From Anaerolineales bacterium (GTDB lineage: Bacteria > Chloroflexota > Anaerolineae > 4572-78 > J111), in assembly GCA_015075185.1 (NCBI GenBank), contig JABTUW010000006.1, positions 186,001-250,000 on the forward strand: a stretch of DNA of 64,000 bases, in the 5' to 3' direction. A program made the position numbers and the translations under genes. Of the stretch, positions 41,786-49,744 are shown in pieces. How positions within the stretch are numbered: position 1 is the stretch's first letter; every line of letters starts with the position of its first letter. The notes below the pieces were generated by a model. The model did not search any database. It had not been told where the DNA came from and was given only the letters and a program-made list of their open reading frames with translations.

Positions 41786-42682
41786 ATGACCCTTACTTTT
41801 TCTACTTTCGTCTTACTTTTTATCATGGTCTTGCTGACTCTGGCCATCGGCTCGACGGTACTTGGCGTCGCTGCTTTTGCCGGTTGGTGGCTGGCCGCAC
41901 GATGGGGAGGGCAGTCAACCCGGCGTCTGTTTGGCCGCACGGTTGAGTACTTTTTCAGCCAGCTCTGGGGGCGCAGTCCGGCTGCTCAAATATGGAAAGG
42001 GTACACCTGGGAATTCCCCACCCGGCCCGGTTTCGGACGGCGCATGCCTGGCAGCCGCTTTTTTATGGAGTTGCCGTTTAACCAGCAGCGCTATCTGGAA
42101 TATCACCAACGCCCGCGCGAGTTGAACCCGCAAGAGTTTGATACCTATGTCACCGTCTCGATCCCTGAAGTCGAGGCTCTCACCACCCAACTGCGCCAGT
42201 TGGCCCAGGCGCACCATTACAGCGCCTATGATCAGCTCTGCAATATCCTGGCCTTTGTGCAGCAGACAATCTGCTATACCGACGACCTTTCACCTCTAAC
42301 CGGCAAACTGATTGAATACCCCAAGTACCCGCTGGAAACCCTGGTCGAGAAAAAGGGAGATTGTGAAGACCAGTCTATCCTGGCGGCGGCGCTTCTGGCC
42401 GCGCTGGATTACAAGGTGGCCCTGCTCATTTTGCCCGTTCATGTCGCCTTAGGCGTGGCCGGATTTGACGACAAACCCGGCAGCCGGGTGATTCACCCCG
42501 CCACCGGCGTCCGCTACCTGTACACCGAGACCACCGCTCCCAACTGGCTCCCCGGCGAAGTACCTCCCCAATTTCGATCCTATCTGGCCAGCGGCCAGTT
42601 TGAGATTTTGCCGGTGGTGGCCACAAATGAACCCCGGCCGCAACCTGCCGAATTAGACCCTAAAGGTCTTCAAGACCTTTAG
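41786..42682 (+). CDS. Membrane-anchored transglutaminase-like cysteine peptidase fold
   Basis: 298 residues. One N-terminal hydrophobic segment (~5-35) is followed by a transglutaminase-like core: catalytic cysteine in KKGDCEDQSILAAALL, histidine in LPVHVALGV, and aspartate/glutamate in YLYTETTAPNWLPGE. Such bacterial proteins may cross-link, cleave or hydrolyse peptide bonds. ATG 41786 lacks a strong ribosome-binding site. The last ten codons and the stop form one arm and part of the other of a perfect hairpin at 42656-42686. Substrate unknown. Confidence 0.8.
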   Translation: MTLTFSTFVLLFIMVLLTLAIGSTVLGVAAFAGWWLAARWGGQSTRRLFGRTVEYFFSQLWGRSPAAQIWKGYTWEFPTRPGFGRRMPGSRFFMELPFNQQRYLEYHQRPRELNPQEFDTYVTVSIPEVEALTTQLRQLAQAHHYSAYDQLCNILAFVQQTICYTDDLSPLTGKLIEYPKYPLETLVEKKGDCEDQSILAAALLAALDYKVALLILPVHVALGVAGFDDKPGSRVIHPATGVRYLYTETTAPNWLPGEVPPQFRSYLASGQFEILPVVATNEPRPQPAELDPKGLQDL

Positions 42683-42686
42683 GGTC
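42656..42686. terminator. Perfect hairpin overlapping the end of the transglutaminase-like gene
   Basis: GACCCTAAAGGTCTT (42656-42670) and AAGACCTTTAGGGTC (42672-42686) are exact reverse complements with a one-base spacer. The stem contains the final codons and the TAG stop. It lies between convergent genes and lacks a long T-run, so it may be a dispersed repeat that doubles as a transcript end. Confidence 0.7.
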
Positions 42687-42695
42687 TGCACTGGC

Positions 42696-44033
42696 TCAAC
42701 CTACTCCGTACTGATCCCGCACAAACGGCAGCAGCCCTTTGCGCTCCAGCCGGTCCAACGGGGCGCGGAACGTGACCTGGACTACGCCCGGATGGCGGCC
42801 AATTTCAATCGCGCCGGTGATGGTGGCCCGGTTTTTCACTTCGGGCACCGTCATGTCCAGCAGCACGGCGGCCCGTTCCAGGCCGTTATCGGTGGCCGCA
42901 TTCAGGTCTGGGCCGGAACCGATGACGGAGATGGGCGCCGACTCTTCGAGATGGCTCACGCCCCAGGCTTGAGCCACAGCCTGCGCCCGCGCTTTTTCCT
43001 CCGCCGACAGCGGGCGCGCCAGGAAGGGCAGGTCTTCGACCAGTGGGAACAGAATCGGGCCGTCAATATTCAATCCTTTGAGCACGTGGACCTGCAACGT
43101 GACGGATCCGGAAACGTCGCAGGTGTGCCCGGCAATCTCACCATCCCCTTGCAGAGCGTGCATGTCGCCCAGGTAGACCCCGCCGCCCGGCGTTTTGACC
43201 GGGCAAACGATGATCGCCCCGGCCCGGACCGCGTCAATATCCAAGTGGCCGTCGGTGCGGTGCTGCTGGAGCTGTTCGGCGGTGATAGCATATTCGTGGG
43301 GTGCGCCGACCAGAAACGAGCCAAAATCTCCGGCGTTGTGCGAATCGGGTATGGGGATGGCCGGGGTGGTGCCCAGTTGGCCCATAAAGGGGCGCAGCCG
43401 GGCGACCAGGCCGACCAGGTCGTGCGGAGCAAAGGTCAGGATCGAATTTTGAATGGATTTTTCGGGCAAGGCGGCGTAGCGTTTGGCGCTGCTGGCAATC
43501 TCCTCCGCCGCCTCCTGGCCCAGGGTAACACCGACCGAGCGGTTATCGTCGAAGAAGATGGTGTAGCCGTTGGTAAAGGTGAAGGGGGTGGCGTCGGCGC
43601 CGCACTTGGCGCAGCGCACCGCCGTTGGACCGATGCCCTTCAGTACCGTTTCCGGGTACATGGTGCCGCAGTCGGGGCAGCGCCCGGCGATGTAGGGGTC
43701 GCCCAGGAAGCGGCCCTGCATCCACTGGTCGTTGCCGGATGAAGTCGCCAGCGAGGTCACCGTGATACTTTTGATGCGGATGGCAATGGCATCGCCTACC
43801 TCCGCCCCGGCGACAGCCACCGGCCGGGTAACTTCGTGGCCGCCCCGAATGGCCGGGGTAATCATCGGCCCCCAGCAGCCCGGCGCGGTATTGGTAATGA
43901 TGTGCCCGCCGTCACGGACGGGGCCGAGCATGGGTTTGTTCGGATCAAGGACGCCATCCACAAACTCGTCCACAAAGACGGTTTCACGGCCAGCTCCATT
44001 GGCTTTTTGTTCCTGATGCAATTCTGTCACCAT
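42696..44033 (-). CDS. Acetamidase/formamidase family protein with zinc-ribbon insertion
   Basis: 445 residues of the FmdA/AmdA family. Signatures include APGCWGPMITPAIRGGHEVT, IPDSHNAGDFGSFLVG, the metal-site loop GVYLGDMHALQGDGEIAGHT and ISVIGSGPDLNAAT. Residues ~120-150 contain CPDCGTMYP and RCAKCG, a zinc-ribbon-like insert not present in the shortest members. The family hydrolyses formamide or acetamide to ammonia and the acid. AAGGAGG lies nine bases before ATG 44033. The MoaD-like gene is 98 bases upstream on the same strand. Confidence 0.88.
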   Translation of the reverse strand: MVTELHQEQKANGAGRETVFVDEFVDGVLDPNKPMLGPVRDGGHIITNTAPGCWGPMITPAIRGGHEVTRPVAVAGAEVGDAIAIRIKSITVTSLATSSGNDQWMQGRFLGDPYIAGRCPDCGTMYPETVLKGIGPTAVRCAKCGADATPFTFTNGYTIFFDDNRSVGVTLGQEAAEEIASSAKRYAALPEKSIQNSILTFAPHDLVGLVARLRPFMGQLGTTPAIPIPDSHNAGDFGSFLVGAPHEYAITAEQLQQHRTDGHLDIDAVRAGAIIVCPVKTPGGGVYLGDMHALQGDGEIAGHTCDVSGSVTLQVHVLKGLNIDGPILFPLVEDLPFLARPLSAEEKARAQAVAQAWGVSHLEESAPISVIGSGPDLNAATDNGLERAAVLLDMTVPEVKNRATITGAIEIGRHPGVVQVTFRAPLDRLERKGLLPFVRDQYGVG

Positions 44034-44073
44034 CGAGAAATACCTCCTTGTATTAACTGCTTTTAACTTTACA

Positions 44074-44094
44074 GGGCGGGGACAAGCCCCGCCC
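44074..44094. repeat. GGGCGGGG/CCCCGCCC hairpin
   Basis: Perfect 8-base arms (44074-44081 and 44087-44094) with loop ACAAG lie between the MoaD-like and formamidase genes. It resembles the GTAGGGGC element at 7803-7862. Confidence 0.6.
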
Positions 44095-44131
44095 CTACTA
44101 TTGAATTACCGCAATTGGGAATTAAAATTCA

Positions 44132-44386
44132 TTAGGCCAAACCTCCCGCCGCCGGAAGGAGCAGCGCTACCTCCTGGGCCTCGCTCAGGCGATGGGAAAC
44201 GGCCACCGGCCGGCCGGAGACCAGCGGGAGAGCCGCATTGATTTTTGGGGCGAGGGCCGGGTATTCGGCGCGCAGGTGGTCTAAAAGGTCAGCTACCGTC
44301 GCGTTTTCGGACAGGCTGACCGATACACGCGAGTTGCCAGTCGGGAGGGCCAGGCCGGCGCCCAGGCGAACACGAACAAGCATCAT
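44132..44386 (-). CDS. MoaD/ThiS-like ubiquitin-fold protein with C-terminal GGLA
   Basis: 84 residues of beta-grasp type (VSVSLSENATVADLLDHLRA, then VNR-like PVAVSHRLSEAQEVALLLP). MoaD proteins donate sulfur through a C-terminal Gly-Gly thiocarboxylate. Here the chain ends AAGGLA: two residues follow the GG. Either a protease exposes the GG or the protein is not a standard sulfur carrier. It lies upstream of the formamidase gene on the same strand. No molybdopterin genes are nearby. Confidence 0.78.
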   Translation of the reverse strand: MMLVRVRLGAGLALPTGNSRVSVSLSENATVADLLDHLRAEYPALAPKINAALPLVSGRPVAVSHRLSEAQEVALLLPAAGGLA

Positions 44387-44534
44387 TTTCTCCTCATGTG
44401 CCGATATTTGTCGAACCGAACAGGGAAGTCACCTAGATGGAAGTGGTTGAGGCGGAGGGTAGGGACAGGATTTGATCCTGTTTCCTGGTTCTATTATGCC
44501 AAAAGATAACGGTGGTGTCAATAAAAATTGCCCC

Positions 44535-46202
44535 TCAACCGGCAAAATCCAGCCGTTCCTTTACTTGCCCTTGCCGCAGCTCCCAGACCTGGGTGGCCAC
44601 CCGGCGAATGAAGGCCCGGTCATGGACCACGGCCAGGAGGGTGCCGGGAAACTGGGCCAGAGCCTCCTCAAACCGCTCCCGGCTGGGGATGTCGAGGTGA
44701 TTGACCGGTTCATCCAGGAGCAGAAAGTTACAGCCCTCGGCGACCAGCAGCGCCAGCATCAGCCGCGCTCGCTCGCCATAACTGAGGTTAGCCACCGGCA
44801 CAAAGGCCTCATCGCCGGCAAAGAGGAAGAAATGCAGAAAACCGCGAATCTCGGTTTGACTCATATTAACTGCCACCCCCCGGATGGTGTCGTAGGGCGT
44901 GCTGGCCGAGTCCAGGCGTTCCTGCTCCTGGGCAAAGTAGCCCAGCTTGACCCCGCTGCCCAGACGAATCTGGCCGCTTGTCGGAGCTAGCTCCCCGGCA
45001 ATGAGCCGCAGCAGGGTCGTTTTGCCCTCGCCGTTGGGGCCGATCAAGGCGACGCGCTGGCCGTGAGTCAGGGTTAAGTTGACCCCGCTAAACAAGGGGT
45101 GGCTGCCAAAGGTCATCCCGACATTCTCCAGGCTCAATACCTGGCGCGCGCCGCCAGCATCGTCGGCAAAGTTCAATTTGAGCTGCCACTGGCGGCCCGG
45201 CTTGTCTACCCGTTCTTCAGCCAGCAGCCGCTCCAGCCGCTGCTCGATGTGCTTGGCCCGGCTAATGGTGCCAATGCTGCGGTTGGCAAAGAAAGCCTTG
45301 GCAAACTTGTCGTTGTCCCGGTCGGTTTTGCCGCCTCGTTTGAATTTAGCCAGGCCGCGTAATTGCCGGGCGGCGTTTTGCAGGCGTAAGACCTCCTCCT
45401 GCTGGTCGCTGTAAGCTTGCCACTGCTGCTCCCGTTCGCGGGCAATGGTTTCAATCGCGGCCGTGTAGTTCCCGGCGAAATCGCGCAAGGTGTGAGCCGC
45501 CAGGTCAAGCATTAGGGTCCGGCTGGTGGTTGCATCCAGAAAGGCCCGGTCGTGCGAGACGATCAGGGCAGCGCCGTCATAATCGGCCAGCCAGCGTTCC
45601 AGCCAAGTCAGGGCGTCAATATCCAGGTGATTGGTTGGCTCGTCCAGCAGGAGCAGGCGCGGCTGCTGAATCAGCAATCCGGCTAGACCGAGCCGGGTTT
45701 TTTGCCCGCCGCTTAAGCGCTCTACCGGCAGGTCGCGCGGGATATCGGCCAGGTTCAAACCGGCCAAAACGGCCTCCAACCGGATCTCCAACGGGTAGCC
45801 CCCGGCCGCCTCGAAGTGCGACTCGGCGTCGGCGTAAGCCTCGGTCAAGGTCATGAGATGATCCCCGCCAGGTGAAGCGGCCATTGCCGCCGCCAGTTCC
45901 TGCATATCGGCCCAGGCCCGGCTGTGAGCAGTGGTCAGGCGGGCCAGCGCCTCCTGGATCGTCTCACCCGGTTCAAAAACCAACGCCTGGGTCAGGTAGC
46001 CCGGCGACAGGTCCGGCGGGTCGAAGCGCACTTGACCGCTGTCGGCCGGCTCCAGGCCGGTGATGATCCGCAGTAAGGTGGTTTTGCCGGAGCCGTTTGG
46101 TCCCACCAAGCCCACCCGCTCGCCCGGATTGATGACGAACGAGACGTCGGTCAGGATGGTTGCCGGTCCGTAGCTTTTTGAAATTTTGGTGACGTGAAGC
46201 AT
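44535..46202 (-). CDS. ABC-F family ATPase
   Basis: 555 residues with two ABC cassettes and no membrane segment. Cassette 1: GPNGSGKT, LSGGQKTRLGLAG, LLLDEPTNHLD. Cassette 2: GPNGEGKT, LSYGERARLMLALL, LLLDEPVNHLDI. A charged interdomain linker (~240-320) carries the ABC-F signature region. ABC-F proteins act on the ribosome E site, as translation factors or as antibiotic-resistance ribosome-protection proteins. It is downstream of the GNAT gene on the same strand, separated by repeat 46231-46297, so it may share that gene's attenuator-like leader or have its own promoter. Confidence 0.9.
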   Translation of the reverse strand: MLHVTKISKSYGPATILTDVSFVINPGERVGLVGPNGSGKTTLLRIITGLEPADSGQVRFDPPDLSPGYLTQALVFEPGETIQEALARLTTAHSRAWADMQELAAAMAASPGGDHLMTLTEAYADAESHFEAAGGYPLEIRLEAVLAGLNLADIPRDLPVERLSGGQKTRLGLAGLLIQQPRLLLLDEPTNHLDIDALTWLERWLADYDGAALIVSHDRAFLDATTSRTLMLDLAAHTLRDFAGNYTAAIETIAREREQQWQAYSDQQEEVLRLQNAARQLRGLAKFKRGGKTDRDNDKFAKAFFANRSIGTISRAKHIEQRLERLLAEERVDKPGRQWQLKLNFADDAGGARQVLSLENVGMTFGSHPLFSGVNLTLTHGQRVALIGPNGEGKTTLLRLIAGELAPTSGQIRLGSGVKLGYFAQEQERLDSASTPYDTIRGVAVNMSQTEIRGFLHFFLFAGDEAFVPVANLSYGERARLMLALLVAEGCNFLLLDEPVNHLDIPSRERFEEALAQFPGTLLAVVHDRAFIRRVATQVWELRQGQVKERLDFAG

Positions 46203-46230
46203 AGACTCACCTCCGCGACTAAAGTGCTAA

Positions 46231-46297
46231 TCAATGACCGCCGACCGCGGACCGATGACAGCTGTTGTAAGACTGGCGGTCGGCCGTCGGCGGTCGT
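46231..46297. repeat. GACCGCCGAC/GCGGTC palindromic element, copy 2
   Basis: TGACCGCCGACCGCGGACCG on the left, loop near GCTGTTGTAAGACT, and GGCGGTCGGCCGTCGGCGGT on the right, followed by CGTTTTT on the plus strand. It is nearly the reverse complement of 30921-30990. It may stop transcripts entering from the plus strand; on the minus strand there is no T-run, so GNAT transcripts could read into the ABC-F gene. Confidence 0.72.
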
Positions 46298-46299
46298 TT

Positions 46300-47646
46300 T
46301 TATCCCAAAGGAAAAACCAGCGAAACCCTCTTTGGGAAGAGAGCGTTGAGTAATAAGGCTGGCTCTTCATCCACCCAGCAGTCGGGAAAGGCATAACGCA
46401 GCTCACTCAGAGAGCGGTAGCCGAACAGCAGTTGCAGAAAGACCAGGGGCGGAAAGCCGGCGCCATCCCAGGAATGGTCGCTGTCGGGGGGCTGCCAGCC
46501 GGCGGCCTCGCTCAGCCGGCCTCGCTCAAAGCCCAGGCGCAGGCCGCCCTGGTAGAAGCTCATTTTTAACTCGCCGCTGTAGCCGCTCATCACCGAATCA
46601 GCCAGCCGCCGTTCCAGGATGGGGGCGATGTGGTGGACAAAGCCCGGCACATCGGCTACGCGGACGTACCAGGCATAGGGTTGCTGGGATGGCCCTAATT
46701 TGGCGTCAAAGGCTTCGTAGAAGGGATGCGCTTCACCCAAGGCAAAGCGCAGTCCGGTAACGTTTTGTCCTCCTGGACTGGATGAAAAGGATTCTGCCTG
46801 GGTTTTAAGGGCACGAGTTACACTGGGCAGTACGGCTCGTAAGGATACACCTGCGGCCGTGATTACTTCCCACACCGTCACACGGCCCTGCCAGGGCAAG
46901 AGGCCGGTGGAAAAGTAGCCAATAACGGTTCCGGTTTGATCACACACACAAAAGACACGGATCCCGGCGAGCGAGTTGGGACTGTGGCCGGTTAAGTCGT
47001 AGCGCCAACGGGCCTCGTCAATGTGGGTGGTGACCAGTTTGCCGGCGCACTGGCGTTGGTAGAGAGGCAGCAGCGCCGGGATGTCGGCTTCAGCGGCCGG
47101 GCGCACCTGGAACGGCTCGGTTTCGCCTTCTTTCAACGTGGGTACGTCGGACAGGTTAAGGGTGCGCATGCCCATTAGCGGCAGGGCATATTCGTAACCA
47201 AACTGGCGGTAGAACCAGGGGATGCCGGTAATGCCCTGAGCCAGATGACCCTGGGCCGTGCTGAGAGCATGGAGCGCCTCAAAAATGGCTCGCACCAACC
47301 CCCGGCGGCGATAGGCCGGATCGGTCACCACCAATTCCGGTCGTCCCACCCCAAAAGAAATGTGCTCATATTTCCAGACCTGGGGAATGAGGCAGGCCGA
47401 GCTGACAATTTGGGCTGTGCGAGTATTTTCGACCACGATAAAATCAGCCGCCGTATTGGTCGGGTGGCGGCCCGACATCAGGTCGCGCGTCCAGGCTTCA
47501 AAGACCTGGGGCGGCTCGTTTTCCTCGGCCAGAATTCGGGCATTCAAGGCAGCCACGGTTGCGGTGTCGGCCGGCGTGGCCCGGCGAAGGATGAGGCCAT
47601 CGCCCAGGGCTTTGGGTAAGTTTGTAGTGTCATTCAGTAAAGCCAT
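46300..47646 (-). CDS. GNAT-family N-acetyltransferase, two-domain
   Basis: 448 residues. The first GNAT fold (~18-165) has the acetyl-CoA loop VTDPAYRRRGLVRAIFEAL (R/Q-x-x-G-x-G/A type). The second half (~185-440) looks like a degenerate GNAT plus a sterol-carrier-like C-terminal region, the order seen in Eis-type aminoglycoside acetyltransferases, although identity with Eis is not claimed. AGGAGGGG lies just before ATG 47646. The 330 bases upstream contain a strong promoter, a 34-codon ORF and two terminators, suggesting controlled readthrough. The ABC-F gene follows. Confidence 0.78.
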   Translation of the reverse strand: MALLNDTTNLPKALGDGLILRRATPADTATVAALNARILAEENEPPQVFEAWTRDLMSGRHPTNTAADFIVVENTRTAQIVSSACLIPQVWKYEHISFGVGRPELVVTDPAYRRRGLVRAIFEALHALSTAQGHLAQGITGIPWFYRQFGYEYALPLMGMRTLNLSDVPTLKEGETEPFQVRPAAEADIPALLPLYQRQCAGKLVTTHIDEARWRYDLTGHSPNSLAGIRVFCVCDQTGTVIGYFSTGLLPWQGRVTVWEVITAAGVSLRAVLPSVTRALKTQAESFSSSPGGQNVTGLRFALGEAHPFYEAFDAKLGPSQQPYAWYVRVADVPGFVHHIAPILERRLADSVMSGYSGELKMSFYQGGLRLGFERGRLSEAAGWQPPDSDHSWDGAGFPPLVFLQLLFGYRSLSELRYAFPDCWVDEEPALLLNALFPKRVSLVFPLG

Positions 47647-47716
47647 AAATCCCCTCCTGATTTTAGATTTTGGATGGACCGGCTCTCTTAAAAAACTGTG
47701 ACCAGTAGTTTCCGGT

Positions 47717-47752
47717 AATAAAACAAGCCGCGAGGTGGGGTCGCGGCTTGTT
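47717..47752 (-). terminator. Terminator 2 of the GNAT leader
   Basis: Minus strand: AACAAGCCGCGA (47752-47741), loop CCCCACC, TCGCGGCTTGTT (47733-47722), then TTATT. The 12-base-pair stem shares the core AAGCCGCGA/TCGCGGCTT with terminator 1. Confidence 0.85.
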
Positions 47753-47792
47753 CAAGGGGGATGCGTCTAAAATGCATCTTTTGCGCTCAAAC

Positions 47793-47825
47793 AAAAAGCC
47801 GCGAGGCGTAGGGCGCTCGCGGCTT
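47793..47825 (-). terminator. Terminator 1 of the GNAT leader
   Basis: Minus strand: AAGCCGCGAG (47825-47816), ten-base loop, CTCGCGGCTT (47805-47796) and a T5 run then GTTT. Its arms could also pair with the arms of terminator 2. Confidence 0.85.
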
Positions 47826-47846
47826 GGTTGTAATTTAACTTAACAA

Positions 47847-47951
47847 CTAAAAGGCGATAGACGCACTACGACATGGCTTGGCGGTCATTCCGCCGCCAAC
47901 ACCCGCAGGTGGGTTGATCAAAGCCATGTTGAACATTGAGTGCATCTCCAT
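47847..47951 (-). CDS. Possible leader peptide or small protein (34 aa)
   Basis: The reading frame starts at ATG 47951 (MEMHSMFNMALINPPAGV, then GGGMTAKPCRSASIAF) and stops at TAG 47849-47847. A GGAG at 47949-47946 stands nine bases before the internal ATG 47936, which would give 29 residues. It lies 19 bases after a near-consensus -10 box and 22 bases before terminator 1. It could be a leader peptide for attenuation, a small secreted or modified peptide, or no gene at all if the transcript is a structured RNA. Too short for codon statistics. Confidence 0.45.
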   Translation of the reverse strand: MEMHSMFNMALINPPAGVGGGMTAKPCRSASIAF

Positions 47952-47969
47952 TTGACCAATGATAGGGCG

Positions 47970-47999
47970 ATTATAGCGCATGAAGAGGGGATTTGTCAA
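47970..47999 (-). promoter_or_regulatory. Strong promoter of the GNAT leader
   Basis: Minus strand: perfect TTGACA (47999-47994), 18-base spacer, perfect TATAAT (47975-47970). Transcription is expected to begin near 47963, about 12 bases before the first ATG of the small ORF. This is the best promoter match in the window. Confidence 0.85.
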
Positions 48000-48024
48000 T
48001 CATCGTTTTGTTGTATTTTGCTGT

Positions 48025-48789
48025 TTAACGGTTATATTGCACCCGCCGGCCCAGCATCCAGGTAAAGACGGTTTCGGTGGAGGCAATGAGGAGGATAAAA
48101 AACAGGTCCACGGCGATGGTGATGACGAAGGCGAAGAGGAGATAGGCAATCACGGCCAGGCCAAAGTTCTGCAATTCGGGCGGCACGCTGGGATTGAGGC
48201 CCAAGCCAACGGTCAGAGTCAGGGCGAGGGCCAGGTAGATAAGGACAGTTCGCCAAGACTCGCGGTCGGAGGCGCTGGGGAGCATGGCATTGGAAATGGC
48301 AAAGATAAGGTAAAACCAGAGCCAGACGTCGGGCACACGCAGAATCTGGCCCACTGCCTGCCCGATGACTTCCAAATCGCCGCTGCCGAAAGCTGCGCCC
48401 AGCCGGCCCAACTCCAGCCGACCCTGCCCAATCAACAGGACGGCCAATGTGCCAAACAGGAGTGGGGCCAGGCCAATCAGGCTGTGGCGGAAAGGATCAC
48501 TCAGTTCTACCTGCACCGAACCCATTTGCAGCTCACCGCTCTTTTTCATGTGCGGCCAGAGGGTAAAACGGCCTCTTTTAACCCCTAACAGAAAGGCGGT
48601 GAGCCAATGGCTGATCTCGTGCAGCACGGTTCCGGGCAGAAACAGCGCCCAAAAGAGCCACATGGCTACCTGGGGACTGCCGGTCAGCAAAAAAGCAACC
48701 CCCTGAACGTGGGCGGTAATCCACCGTTTCAGGGGGTACATCAAGAGAAAAGAAACAATAAGCCAAAAAAGAATAGACCAACCGTTCAT
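48025..48789 (-). CDS. Polytopic membrane protein with HExxH zinc motif
   Basis: 254 residues, six or more hydrophobic helices. TVLHEISHWLTAFLLGV (about 55-71) contains HEISH in a helix, as in M50-type intramembrane zinc proteases. A second metal-site motif of the NPDG type is not obvious, so activity is uncertain. It follows tpiA by 30 bases on the same strand. Alternatively it is an inactive M50 relative with a structural role. Confidence 0.65.
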   Translation of the reverse strand: MNGWSILFWLIVSFLLMYPLKRWITAHVQGVAFLLTGSPQVAMWLFWALFLPGTVLHEISHWLTAFLLGVKRGRFTLWPHMKKSGELQMGSVQVELSDPFRHSLIGLAPLLFGTLAVLLIGQGRLELGRLGAAFGSGDLEVIGQAVGQILRVPDVWLWFYLIFAISNAMLPSASDRESWRTVLIYLALALTLTVGLGLNPSVPPELQNFGLAVIAYLLFAFVITIAVDLFFILLIASTETVFTWMLGRRVQYNR

Positions 48790-48819
48790 ACGAGTTGAAA
48801 TGTTAAACGTTAGAACGTG

Positions 48820-49587
48820 CTAACGTACTTTCACCAGGGCGCCTTTAACCAGGGCCACAAAACTGTCTGTCTTCAGGCTGGCTCCACCGACCAGAGCGCC
48901 GTCAATATCGGGTTGGGACATGTAAGCTTCGATGTTGTCAGGCTTGACGCTGCCGCCGTACTGCACCCGTACTTGTTGGGCGACTTCTTCGCCGTACATG
49001 TCGGCGATGGCCCCGCGAATGCTCAAGCCGATGATACTGTTGGCCGTCGCCGGGTCGGCGTTTTTGCCGGTGCCGATGGCCCAGATTGGCTCATAGGCGA
49101 CTACAACTTTGACCGCATCCTCAGCGGAGAGGCCAGCAAAGGCGGCTTTGACCTGTCCGCCGACAAAGGCAGCGGTTTCGCCGGCCTCATTTTGGGCCAG
49201 ATTTTCGCCGACGCAGACAATAGGGATCAGGTGATGGGTCAGGGCGGCCTTGGTCTTTTTGTTGACTCCTTCGTCCGTTTCACCAAAAAATTGGCGGCGT
49301 TCGGAGTGGCCCAGAATCACATAATCGCATAATCCATCCAGCATCAGCGGTGAGATTTCGCCGGTAAACGCCCCTTGCTCCTCCCAATACATATTTTGCG
49401 CCCCCAAACCAAGCTTACTCGCAGCAATCACCCCCTCGACTCCGCCTAACGCCGTAAAGGGTGGGCAGAGAACAATGTCCACCCCATGGATGTCGGCCAC
49501 AGCCTCGCGAATTTCGTGGGCCAACTGCACCGCCTCGGCCAGAGTCTTGTGCATTTTCCAATTTCCGGCAATAATCGGTGTTCGCAT
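48820..49587 (-). CDS. tpiA: Triosephosphate isomerase
   Basis: 255 residues, standard length. GNWKMHKT (active-site Lys), ILGHSERRQFFGE (His), VVAYEPIWAIGTG (catalytic Glu) and the phosphate loop GGSVKPDN/VGGASL are intact. It interconverts dihydroxyacetone phosphate and glyceraldehyde 3-phosphate in glycolysis. It is separated from other glycolytic genes; the membrane zincin-like gene follows and a repeat-filled gap separates it from uvrC. Confidence 0.97.
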   Translation of the reverse strand: MRTPIIAGNWKMHKTLAEAVQLAHEIREAVADIHGVDIVLCPPFTALGGVEGVIAASKLGLGAQNMYWEEQGAFTGEISPLMLDGLCDYVILGHSERRQFFGETDEGVNKKTKAALTHHLIPIVCVGENLAQNEAGETAAFVGGQVKAAFAGLSAEDAVKVVVAYEPIWAIGTGKNADPATANSIIGLSIRGAIADMYGEEVAQQVRVQYGGSVKPDNIEAYMSQPDIDGALVGGASLKTDSFVALVKGALVKVR

Positions 49588-49610
49588 GTTAAAATGATCT
49601 CCTTGTTATA

Positions 49611-49695
49611 AACAGGTTGCAGGTTGTTAGTTACAGGTCACAAAAATACCTCCGCTTGTGACTTGCCACCTGCGACCCTGCGACTTGCTACCTTG
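49611..49695. repeat. CAGGTTGCAGGTTG-type tandem palindrome
   Basis: ACAGGTTGCAGGTTGTTAGT then TACAGGTCACAAAAATACCT, followed by GACTTGCCACCTGCGACCCT and GCGACTTGCTACCTTGC. ATACCTCC and CTGCGACC blocks recall the elements at 1404 and 18025. Confidence 0.6.
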
Positions 49696-49744
49696 CTTCT
49701 ATCTTACCACACTCGCCGATGCTTGGCAATGGCTTTCAAGAGAG

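Noticed and set aside
42792..43742. 316-codon frame antisense to the formamidase gene
   Set aside because: The minus-strand frame carries full FmdA motifs; the antisense frame is a by-product of high GC third positions.
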